DNA of 19,410 nt from Holophagaceae bacterium (GTDB taxonomy: Bacteria > Acidobacteriota > Holophagae > Holophagales > Holophagaceae). The stretch lies in contig DPRT01000199.1 of NCBI GenBank assembly GCA_003538615.1, positions 2,642 through 22,051 of the forward strand, given 5' to 3'. The position numbers were made by a program, and so were the translations under genes. Below the pieces are notes generated by a model that made no database searches, was not told the origin of the DNA, and worked only from the letters and a program-made list of their open reading frames with translations. This document shows, piece by piece, positions 7,931 to 14,593 of this stretch; the first letter of the stretch is position 1; each line of letters begins with the position of its first letter.

Positions 7931-8638
7931 TCACGCCGGTGAGGATTCCGTGAGCTGCGGGAGAAGTTGGCGCGCGGCATCACTCTCCGCCCGCTTGCGG
8001 GAGGGGCCGCAGGCCTCGGCGCTGAGACCACCCACGGTGGCCTGGACCGTGAAAACCGGGGCGTGGCCGGGACCGGATTGGGAAATCTGGGCATAGACGG
8101 GCGCGGGCAGCCCCAGGCGGGCGGCGGCTTCCTGGAGGGTGGTCTTGGGGTCCAGGAGGGTCCAGGCCTCCGGATGGGCCGACCGGACGGGTTCCAGGAA
8201 CCGGGCCTCCACGGCCCCCTGCACGGTGGCCGCCCCGTCCCGGCCGGACGCCTGGGCATCGAGGTAGATGGCGGCCAGCAGGGCTTCCAGGGCATCGGCC
8301 AGGGGCTTGGGCCCCATGGGCGGGGCCTTCCGGGGGTGGGTGGCGGCCAGGGCGCGGTCCAGGCCGAGGTCCATCGCCCACTGGTGCAGCGAGTCCGTGC
8401 GCACCAGGACGCCCCGGAACTTGCTCATGGGGCCTTCCTGCCAGTCTGGCCGCTCCCGGTGGAGGAGCAGGGCCACGGAGAAGTTCAGCAGGGCGTCGCC
8501 CAGGAATTCCAGCCGCTGGTTGTCCCGGCTTCTGGCGGCGGAGGTGTGCGTCAACGCCTCCTGGAGCAGGGCCGGATCCGAGAACCGGTAGCCCAGGCGA
8601 GTTTCCAGCTCACCCAGTTCATCCTTGCGCTTCGCCAT
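7931..8638 (-). CDS. rnc: Ribonuclease III
   Basis: A 235-residue endonuclease that cuts double-stranded RNA, acting on rRNA precursors and structured mRNAs. The catalytic domain spans about 5-150. The signature NQRLEFLGDALL at 40-51 carries the metal-binding Glu44 and catalytic Asp48, and LADALEALLAAIYLD at 113-127 carries the other acidic pair Asp115 and Glu118, so it should be active. A C-terminal dsRNA-binding domain follows at about 157-230 (PKTTLQEAAARLGLPAPVY, ending AESDAARQLL). The length matches the family. The ATG at 8638, two bases after the kinase stop, is preferred to the TTG two codons upstream. Confidence 0.95.
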   Translation of the reverse strand: MAKRKDELGELETRLGYRFSDPALLQEALTHTSAARSRDNQRLEFLGDALLNFSVALLLHRERPDWQEGPMSKFRGVLVRTDSLHQWAMDLGLDRALAATHPRKAPPMGPKPLADALEALLAAIYLDAQASGRDGAATVQGAVEARFLEPVRSAHPEAWTLLDPKTTLQEAAARLGLPAPVYAQISQSGPGHAPVFTVQATVGGLSAEACGPSRKRAESDAARQLLPQLTESSPA

Positions 8639-8640
8639 GA

Positions 8641-10263
8641 TCAATCCACGAGATCAGGCGGGAGCTTGCGGTTGAACCGGGCCTGGTTGAGGGCGGACCG
8701 GAAGCGGATGTTGCGCGTGGCCATCTGCCCCAGGATGCCCTGGCGACGGGCCTCGCGGAGTTCCTGGACGAATTCGCCGGTGCGGCCCTGGTCATGGAGT
8801 ACCACCGCCAGCCAGGCGTGGGCGTTCACGTTGGTGGGGTCGGCCTTGATGGCCTGACGGAAGCCGTGGATGGCCTTGTCAGGCTGGCTGTCCGCCAGCT
8901 GGATGGCTTCGCTCAGGGAGACGTTGCCGAGGTTCAGCCGCTCATGGGTCTGGAGTTTGTCGAGTTTCTCGGGTTCGTAGCGCTCGGGCTGATCAATGGC
9001 CCGGGGCTCGGCGGGTCTGGGCCCGGAGGATTTGGTTTCCTGGGGTGGGGGCTCTGTGGGCGTCGGTACGGAACCGGAGGGCGCGGCCTGCGACCCGGGC
9101 TTTACCTGGGGCCCAGCCGGCTTGGCTCCGGCCGCACGGGGGGGCTGTGCACCGAGAGCTGTGAAATCGGTGGTGGGGGTTTCCGTGGATCCGGCGGGGG
9201 CGGGAGCCTGGCGGAGAACCCACCAGCCCGCGCCTCCCGCGCTCACCAGGAGCAGGGCCGCGAGGCTGAGCCAGAGCCCCCGGTTTCCGCGGGCAGGCCC
9301 GGCCACTGGCCGCGCGACCGCCGGCACCGGGGCCGTGGGGGCGGCAAGGGCCTGCAGGGTTGGAGCCGATGCGGACGGCACCGCGGACCCGGTGGGCGCG
9401 GCGGCCTGGAGCAGGGAGGTCACCTCCTCCATTTGTCCGGTCCAGGAAGGATCCTTCGCGGCGCGCAAGGCCTTGGCGAAGTCCTCGGCGGTCTGGAACC
9501 GCTCGTCAGGGTTCTTCGTGAGGGCGCGGTCCAGCACGGAGCGGATGGCGGGGCTGATGCCGTGGAGGTTGTCGGTCTCGATGGGCTCTGGCGCCTCGTT
9601 CACGATCTTGTAGAGGACCGTGGGGGTGGTGTCCCCGGAGAAGGGCTTCCGGCCGCTGAGGCTCTCGTAGAGCATGACACCCACGGCGAAGAGGTCGCTG
9701 CGCGGGTCGGGCTTGCCCGTGCGGATGTACTCGGGCGCCATGTAGCTCACGGTGCCCATGACCATGCCCGTGGCGGTCATGTCGGAGTTGCTGATCTTGG
9801 CCACGCCGAAGTCCATGACCTTGGCGTGGAGGCGCCGCCCATCGCGCTGCACGCGCACATTGGTGGGCTTGATGTCCCGGTGGACGATGTGCTGCCGGTG
9901 GGCGAAGCCCAGGCCGTCGCAGACCTGGGCCAGGATTTCCAGGGCCTCGGAGCGGGAGAGCGACTGCTCCTGGAGCAGCTCGTCGAGGTCGTGTCCCTTC
10001 ACGAACTCCATGGCGATGTAGAGCACGCCCTGGTCCTCACCGAACTCATAGATGGTCACCAGATTGGGATGATTCAGAACGCCCGCGGCCCGGGCTTCCC
10101 GGGCGAAGCGTTCCTTGGCCTCGCCCCCCTGGGCGGCAGCCGGGAGGATGGTCTTGATGGCCACCTCGCGGCCGATGGAGGGATCCACGCCCAGATAGAC
10201 TTCACCCATGGCGCCATTGCCAAGGACGCGCTTGATCTCGAATTTTCCGAGTTTCTCGAACAT
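8641..10263 (-). CDS. Membrane-anchored serine/threonine protein kinase with C-terminal TPR-like domain
   Basis: A 540-residue Hanks-type kinase. Residues 8-270 form the kinase domain: glycine loop GNGAMGEVY at 15-23, Lys37 in VAIK, Glu56, catalytic loop HRDIKPTNV with Asp130 and Asn135, DFG at 151-153 and APE at 176-178. All key residues are present, so it should be active. A Pro/Ala-rich linker leads to one transmembrane helix at about 329-350. The outer part is Pro-rich and ends in a TPR-like unit (IHGFRQAIKADPTNVNAHAW). Kinases of this layout sense signals at the envelope and phosphorylate cytoplasmic targets. The ATG at 10263 is chosen because MFEKLGKFEIKRVLGNG is the usual kinase start and GGGAAGG lies about seven bases upstream. 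It appears to head the ten-gene minus-strand run. Confidence 0.92.
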   Translation of the reverse strand: MFEKLGKFEIKRVLGNGAMGEVYLGVDPSIGREVAIKTILPAAAQGGEAKERFAREARAAGVLNHPNLVTIYEFGEDQGVLYIAMEFVKGHDLDELLQEQSLSRSEALEILAQVCDGLGFAHRQHIVHRDIKPTNVRVQRDGRRLHAKVMDFGVAKISNSDMTATGMVMGTVSYMAPEYIRTGKPDPRSDLFAVGVMLYESLSGRKPFSGDTTPTVLYKIVNEAPEPIETDNLHGISPAIRSVLDRALTKNPDERFQTAEDFAKALRAAKDPSWTGQMEEVTSLLQAAAPTGSAVPSASAPTLQALAAPTAPVPAVARPVAGPARGNRGLWLSLAALLLVSAGGAGWWVLRQAPAPAGSTETPTTDFTALGAQPPRAAGAKPAGPQVKPGSQAAPSGSVPTPTEPPPQETKSSGPRPAEPRAIDQPERYEPEKLDKLQTHERLNLGNVSLSEAIQLADSQPDKAIHGFRQAIKADPTNVNAHAWLAVVLHDQGRTGEFVQELREARRQGILGQMATRNIRFRSALNQARFNRKLPPDLVD

Positions 10264-10303
10264 GAAAAAGCCTTCCCGAACATGGGATAGAGGATGGATG
10301 GAC

Positions 10304-10332
10304 AGCATAGGCCCTGTCTTCTCCGGGGCCAA
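10304..10332 (-). promoter_or_regulatory. Sigma-70-like promoter for the kinase-led operon
   Basis: On the minus strand a TTGGCC box (10332-10327) is separated by exactly 17 bp from TATGCT (10309-10304). This places a start site near 10297, about 34 bases ahead of the kinase ATG. Both boxes match the consensus at four of six positions. It is a prediction from spacing and consensus only. Confidence 0.45.
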
Positions 10333-10341
10333 TAGACTTGG

Positions 10342-10347
10342 CATAAT
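10342..10347 (+). promoter_or_regulatory. Possible -10 box for the DUF4388 gene
   Basis: CATAAT matches five of six bases of the -10 consensus and lies 45 bases ahead of the ATG at 10392. No good -35 box is present at the right spacing (10319-10324 reads TTCTCC), so the promoter would need an extended or activator-dependent form. It sits next to the kinase promoter on the other strand, so the two could interfere. Confidence 0.25.
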
Positions 10348-10391
10348 CCGGCACACATTGGTTGCTTCCAGCTGGCGCCCTGGCAAGGATC

Positions 10392-11837
10392 ATGCAAACT
10401 AGAAACACGTTCCGGAGATCTTTGGTGCACGAAGTCCGCCTTCGACACTTCCTGCCAGCCCTCATCGGGTCCCTGCATCAGCAGCAGGCCGAGGGGGAGC
10501 TTGTGCTGGAACAGAATGACGGCATCCGCCGGATCTACTGGAGTGGGGGGGACCTCGTCTACCTGCGGAGCGATGCGGTTGGCGAGCAGTTCGGCAACTT
10601 CCTGATTCGCCGCGGTGTGCTGGACATGGCCTCCCTCAAGGAGCTGCTGGCCGATGGCGAGGGCGCCCGCATGGGTGACCGGGTCGTGCAGTGGGGGCTC
10701 ATGACCGTGGAGGAGCGGGACAGCCGCCTTCACGAACTGCTGGGCTCCATCCTGCTGCACGCCATGGAGCACACGATCCTGACCATGACTTGGGTTCCAG
10801 GGGCGCTGGATGAGAACCTCAGCGGCGACCTCCAGTTCCGGCTGGATCACCGGCGGCTGATCTGGGACACCTTCCAGAGCGCCAAGGTGGGCCGAGAGCT
10901 GGAGGAGATGTTCCGCAGCGAACCGGACTGGCGATGGGAGGCCCGCCCGGACCTGCTGGAGTCTCTCAGCGATCTGCCCCTCACGCCGGCCCTGGCCTAT
11001 GCGTTATCCCTGCTGGGTTCGGAGCCGCTGGGCTACGAAACCATCGGCTCCCTTTCGGGCCTCCCCTCGGAGGACTCTGCCCGCCTGGTGGCCACCCTGT
11101 GGGCCCTGGGCGGCCTGAACCTGGTCCGGGGCGATCTGCTGCTGCTTCCCAAGGAGCCCGTGAAAGCGGCCCCGGTCCCCGAGCTTCCGCCGGTGCCGGT
11201 GCTGGAGGTCGAGGAGATCCTGGAACCGGAGGCGGACCCCGAGCCCATTCTCTTGATCCAGGAGGATCTTTTCCCGCCGCCCTTGGCCCATACGCCCAGG
11301 TCTCCCCTGCCGCCCGCGGAGGCGCTGGAGCAGGCCTTCTCCGGGCCGTCGCCCGCGACCCTGCCCCTCCTTCCCTCCCGGGCCGAGGAGGAATCACTTT
11401 CCGCGCCGGACCGGGCCCATCGTCTGGTGGTGAAGGCCAAGTCCTACCTGATGCAGGACCGCACCAGTGAGGCCATCCGGGCCCTGGAGCAGTCCATCAA
11501 GCTGGATGGGGACTCCCCCGCGGCCTACGAGGCCTGGCTTCTGTTGGGCCGGTTGCGGCTGGGGAATCCCGCCTGGTCCACCCGGGCGGTGGAAGCGCTC
11601 CAGGTGGCTTCACGCATCCGGCCGCGGGCCGCCGAACCTTGGGCCTTGATGGGGGAGCTCTACGACCGCAAGGGGTTCCGCGCCAACGCCCAGGGCTGCT
11701 TCCGGCGCGCCCTGGAACTGGATCCTTCGGTGGCGGTGCCGCCGGGCTATGACGACGATGAGGCTGATGGGCTCCGGGAGGGCCAGGGCGGGCTCATGGG
11801 CCGCTTGCGCGCCATGCTTGGGCGGGAGAAGGGTTAG
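10392..11837 (+). CDS. DUF4388 (PATAN-like) protein with TPR C-terminus
   Basis: A 481-residue soluble protein. Residues about 15-150 resemble the DUF4388/PATAN domain common in Deltaproteobacteria and Acidobacteriota: GELVLEQNDGIRRIYWSGGD, then GNFLIRRGVLDMASLKELLA and GDRVVQWGLMTVEERDSRLH. The middle (about 190-260) is helical and could be a winged-helix-like segment. A Pro/Glu-rich linker follows at about 265-330, and TPR units lie at about 345-465 (LVVKAKSYLMQDRTSEAIRA, and a last unit FRANAQGCFRRALELDPS). Such proteins are thought to act in signalling or gliding/chemosensory regulation. Its divergence from the kinase suggests a shared pathway. The ATG at 10392 follows AAGGA closely; an upstream in-frame TTG at 10362 is possible. 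Confidence 0.75.
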   Translation: MQTRNTFRRSLVHEVRLRHFLPALIGSLHQQQAEGELVLEQNDGIRRIYWSGGDLVYLRSDAVGEQFGNFLIRRGVLDMASLKELLADGEGARMGDRVVQWGLMTVEERDSRLHELLGSILLHAMEHTILTMTWVPGALDENLSGDLQFRLDHRRLIWDTFQSAKVGRELEEMFRSEPDWRWEARPDLLESLSDLPLTPALAYALSLLGSEPLGYETIGSLSGLPSEDSARLVATLWALGGLNLVRGDLLLLPKEPVKAAPVPELPPVPVLEVEEILEPEADPEPILLIQEDLFPPPLAHTPRSPLPPAEALEQAFSGPSPATLPLLPSRAEEESLSAPDRAHRLVVKAKSYLMQDRTSEAIRALEQSIKLDGDSPAAYEAWLLLGRLRLGNPAWSTRAVEALQVASRIRPRAAEPWALMGELYDRKGFRANAQGCFRRALELDPSVAVPPGYDDDEADGLREGQGGLMGRLRAMLGREKG

Positions 11838-13153
11838 CGCACTTCCGGGCCCAGCCCGCGGAGGCGCTGAAGCCCCTCATGGGAAGGGTGCAGCTTCAGC
11901 CCCAGGTCCAGGATGGCGCGTGCCTGTGGAACCTGCCCAGCCTGCATCAGGAACCCCGCGACCAGGGCATGCCAGTGGCCGCCGCCGCCTTCGGGCAGGG
12001 CCCGCAGGGCCTCCCACGCCTCCGCGGCGGCCTGGGCCTGCTGGCCCTCGGCGAGGCGGAGCTGGAGGAGACGGTCCCAGAGCGCAGGGTGTTTTGGAAA
12101 AAGGCCCAGGGCCGCCCGCAGGGTCTCGACAGCCTCGGCGGATTTCCCCGACTCGACCAGGGCCCCCGCGAGGCCCAGGTGCAGATCCGTCACATCGGGC
12201 TGGATCGATAGGGCCTGGCGGAAGGCCTTGATGGCCTCCGGGAGCAGTCCGGCCTGCAGCAGCAGTTGGGGGAGGAGGGCGAGGGCCAGCCGGTGGCGCG
12301 GCTCAGCGGTCAGGACCTTCTGGAGAAGGGGGACACCCTTTCGGGGATTTCCCGTCTCCTGGTAGGCCAGGGCCAGGGTGGTCAGCACGGGAAGGGGGAT
12401 CTGGCGTTGGAGCCGCAGGTAGGCTTCCGCGGCCTGGATCACCCGGGGCCATTCGGCGGCCAGCGCGGCCTGGGACATGAGGTTGAACCAGGCCTGAGGA
12501 GATGTCGGATTCGCCTGGGCCTGGGCCTGCGCCAGGTGGAGGTAGGCCACCTTTTTCTCGGCCTCCCGGCCCACGTCCACCTTTCCGAAGTGGTGGATGA
12601 CGGCATCGAGTGATCCGACGGGCAGTTTGCGCGCAAGGAAGAACGGGGTGAGCAGTTCGTGGATGCGCCCCTCGAAGGCCAGGCCGGGGACCCTCCGGCA
12701 AAGCCGCAGTCCCGGGACATCCGCGTAATGGGAGAACTCTGAGCCCAGGGAGTAGGCACCGTCGTTGGGCGTCGGAAGTACGTCCATGCAGACCAGGGTT
12801 CCGTCCAGCACGTAGCTCCGAAGGATCAGGTTGAACGCGGCACACGGGGTCTGATCCAGTGCCGACCGGATGCGGGCGTGATCCTGTGGATCGATGGCTT
12901 CGTCCGCGTCCAGGACCAGGATCCAGTCGCCGGTGCACCGGCGCAGGCTCTCGTTCCGGGCGGCCGAGAAGTCATCAATCCAGGTGAACGAGCTCAGTTT
13001 GGCGCCGAAGGATTCTGCGATGGCCACGGTGCGGTCGGTGGAACCGGTGTCCACCACCACGATTTCATCCACGAGCCCCTGCACCGAGGCCAGGCACCGG
13101 GGCAGGTTGGCCTCCTCGTTCTTCACGATCATGGCGAGGGAGAGGGTGGTCAT
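11834..13153 (-). CDS. Family 2 glycosyltransferase with TPR tail
   Basis: A 439-residue protein. Residues 1-230 form a GT-A fold family 2 glycosyltransferase: LSLAMIVKNEEANLP at the start, nucleotide-sugar-binding VVVDTGSTDRT at 32-42, AARNESLR, and the metal-binding DAD in LVLDADEA at 79-86. Residues about 230-439 are TPR-like repeats, for example ALAYQETGNPRKGVPLLQKV and LLPEAIKAFRQALSIQPD. This GT2-TPR layout is found in protein and cell-surface glycosylation. The gene is divergent from flagellin, which makes flagellin a reasonable but unproven substrate. The ATG at 13153 is chosen over a long upstream extension because it starts directly at the GT2 core. The stop overlaps the stop of the convergent DUF4388 gene (TTAG). 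Confidence 0.82.
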   Translation of the reverse strand: MTTLSLAMIVKNEEANLPRCLASVQGLVDEIVVVDTGSTDRTVAIAESFGAKLSSFTWIDDFSAARNESLRRCTGDWILVLDADEAIDPQDHARIRSALDQTPCAAFNLILRSYVLDGTLVCMDVLPTPNDGAYSLGSEFSHYADVPGLRLCRRVPGLAFEGRIHELLTPFFLARKLPVGSLDAVIHHFGKVDVGREAEKKVAYLHLAQAQAQANPTSPQAWFNLMSQAALAAEWPRVIQAAEAYLRLQRQIPLPVLTTLALAYQETGNPRKGVPLLQKVLTAEPRHRLALALLPQLLLQAGLLPEAIKAFRQALSIQPDVTDLHLGLAGALVESGKSAEAVETLRAALGLFPKHPALWDRLLQLRLAEGQQAQAAAEAWEALRALPEGGGGHWHALVAGFLMQAGQVPQARAILDLGLKLHPSHEGLQRLRGLGPEVR

Positions 13154-13159
13154 GGCGGA

Positions 13160-13165
13160 ATCATA
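13160..13165 (-). promoter_or_regulatory. Possible -10 box giving a leaderless glycosyltransferase mRNA
   Basis: TATGAT on the minus strand ends seven bases before the ATG at 13153, so transcription would start at or next to the A of the start codon. There is no SD sequence ahead of this ATG, which agrees with a leaderless message. The -35 region is poor, so this stays a weak prediction. Confidence 0.25.
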
Positions 13166-13201
13166 GCTTTGGCTGGTGTTAGGCCACGGAAATAAAAAAG
13201 C

Positions 13202-13229
13202 TAAAGGGAAGGGCTGGATGTTCCGAAAC
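13202..13229 (+). promoter_or_regulatory. Sigma-28 (FliA)-like promoter ahead of fliC
   Basis: TAAA at 13202-13205 is followed after 16 bp by TCCGAAAC at 13222-13229. The sigma-28 consensus is TAAA-N15-GCCGATAA, so the -35 core matches, five of eight -10 positions match, and the spacer is one base longer. The start site would be near 13236, giving a leader of about 69 bases. Late flagellar genes such as flagellin are the normal targets of sigma-28. Confidence 0.4.
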
Positions 13230-13304
13230 AGGATCCAGCTGGGGATTCCCCCTGCAAAACAACCGGCAGCACGGACGCTGCCCTTGCGCATCACGGAGGA
13301 TGCC

Positions 13305-14099
13305 ATGGCTTCTATTCTCAATAACGTTTCCGCTCTGGGCGCCACCCGTCAGCTGGCCTCCACCAACCTTGGTCTGAACAAGACCATCGAGCGGCTCACC
13401 AGTGGCAAGCGCATCAACCGCGCGTCGGATGACGCCGCGGGCCTCGCCATCAGCAACAACCTGGGCGCGGACATCCGCATCGCCTCCCAGGGGCGCCGGA
13501 ATGCCAACGACGGCATCTCCACCCTCCAGACCGCTGACGGCGTGCTGGAAGAAGTCACCAGCCTCCTGACCCGCGCGGCCGAACTGGCCCAGCAGGCCCA
13601 GGGCACCACCGCCGGCGCCGACTCCGGCACGGGCAAGACCGCTCTGAACGCGGAATTCGCGAAGATCATCACCACCATCTCCGACCTGAACACGAACACC
13701 AAGTTCAACGGGACGGCGGTCTTCGGTTCCACCGTGTCCGTGGCCGTGGGCAACTTCGCGACCGTGGGCGTGGCCCTTGGTTCCATCACGAACATTTCGG
13801 GAACCATCGACACCTCGGCCAATGCCGCGACCGCCGCTACCAGCGTGGCTACGGCCATCACCGCCGTGTCCACCCTGCGCGGCACCATCGGCGCCGGCCA
13901 GCAGCAGCTGCAGAGCGTTTCCAACTCGCTCGGCATCCAGGTGGAGAACTTCACGGCGGCCTACAGCCAGATCCGTGACGCCGACATCGCTGACGAAGTG
14001 GTGAACCTGTCCAAGTTCCAGATCCTTGGCCAGGCCGGGATCAGCGCCTTGAGCCAGGCGAACCAGTCCAGCCAGTCGATCCTCGCCCTCCTCCGGTAG
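13305..14099 (+). CDS. fliC: Flagellin (short form)
   Basis: Filament subunit exported by the flagellar type III system. The 264-residue protein keeps both conserved ends. The N-terminal D0/D1 part runs MASILNNVSALGATRQLAST to ELAQQAQG (about 1-105) with the hallmark SGKRINRASDDAAGLAISN and NANDGISTLQTADGVL. The C-terminal part (about 190-264) has IRDADIADEVVNLSKFQILG and QANQSSQSILALLR. The middle (about 105-190) is a short Thr/Ala/Gly/Ser-rich stretch, so the outer D2/D3 domains are absent. This makes it smaller than enterobacterial flagellin and close to minimal. The ATG at 13305 is chosen because GGAGGA lies four bases upstream and the protein starts in the canonical way; the frame is open for 43 codons ahead. 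It is first in a cluster with flaG, fliD and fliS. Confidence 0.95.
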   Translation: MASILNNVSALGATRQLASTNLGLNKTIERLTSGKRINRASDDAAGLAISNNLGADIRIASQGRRNANDGISTLQTADGVLEEVTSLLTRAAELAQQAQGTTAGADSGTGKTALNAEFAKIITTISDLNTNTKFNGTAVFGSTVSVAVGNFATVGVALGSITNISGTIDTSANAATAATSVATAITAVSTLRGTIGAGQQQLQSVSNSLGIQVENFTAAYSQIRDADIADEVVNLSKFQILGQAGISALSQANQSSQSILALLR

Positions 14100-14114
14100 T
14101 AGGGTTCCTGAGTT

Positions 14115-14152
14115 CCCGGGGGGGTGGGCACTGCCCGCCCTCCCGGGTCTTT
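14115..14152 (+). terminator. Hairpin terminator/attenuator between fliC and flaG
   Basis: A 15-bp stem (CCCGGGGGGGTGGGC pairing with GCCCGCCCTCCCGGG, with two G-U pairs) closes an ACT loop at 14115-14147 and is followed by TCTTT. It starts 16 bases after the fliC stop and ends just before the flaG SD. It probably ends most fliC transcripts, letting flagellin be made in excess over flaG-fliD-fliS, and may also protect the fliC mRNA 3' end. Confidence 0.65.
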
Positions 14153-14168
14153 GGTGAGGAGCGACGAG

Positions 14169-14567
14169 ATGGTCGACCAAGTCAACCCCATGGGTAGCTT
14201 GGCACCGGGACTTCCGCTCACCCTTCTGGCCGCCGCCAAGCCCCAGCCGGTTCCGGAAAAACCCCGCCCTGCCAAGCCCGTTGATCCCCAGCCCGAAGGG
14301 CTGGAAAGCCGGGATGTAGACCCGTCTCCCGAAGCGATGGATGGCGCCGCGAAGGCCTTCCAGGCCTTCTTCGATCAGTCCAATGCGGCCCTGTCCTTCC
14401 AGGTGGACGAAAGCAGCGGACGGTTCTATTTCAAGGTGGTCGACGCGAACACCCAAGAAGTGATCCGCCAGGTCCCCTCTGAAGAGGTCCTGGCGATGGC
14501 GCGCAAATTGCGCGAACTGACGGATCTCAAGGGCGCCTCCGGCGCCTTGGTGGACAAGGAGGGCTGA
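14169..14567 (+). CDS. flaG: FlaG-family flagellar protein
   Basis: A 132-residue protein whose C-terminal half (about 60-125) is the FlaG domain: ALSFQVDESSGRFYFKVVDA followed by NTQEVIRQVPSEEVLAMARKL, containing the family's 'D..T.EVIRQ.P.EE.L' core. The N-terminal half is Pro/Lys/Glu-rich and probably disordered. FlaG affects filament length in several bacteria and is commonly encoded between fliC and fliD, as here. The ATG at 14169 follows GAGGAG with seven bases of spacing. The stop is 26 bp before fliD, so flaG and fliD are likely co-transcribed. Confidence 0.9.
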   Translation: MVDQVNPMGSLAPGLPLTLLAAAKPQPVPEKPRPAKPVDPQPEGLESRDVDPSPEAMDGAAKAFQAFFDQSNAALSFQVDESSGRFYFKVVDANTQEVIRQVPSEEVLAMARKLRELTDLKGASGALVDKEG

Positions 14568-14593
14568 GCTCTCCCGGCAGGCGGAGGTATCCC

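Noticed and set aside
8794..10290. A 498-codon open frame opposite the protein kinase
   Set aside because: The kinase motifs are complete on the minus strand; the opposite frame is Gly-rich without recognisable content.
10338..10366. Sigma-54-like GGCA...TTGC arrangement ahead of the DUF4388 gene
   Set aside because: The GG to GC spacing is off by one or two bases in every possible alignment, and sigma-54 needs fixed spacing.
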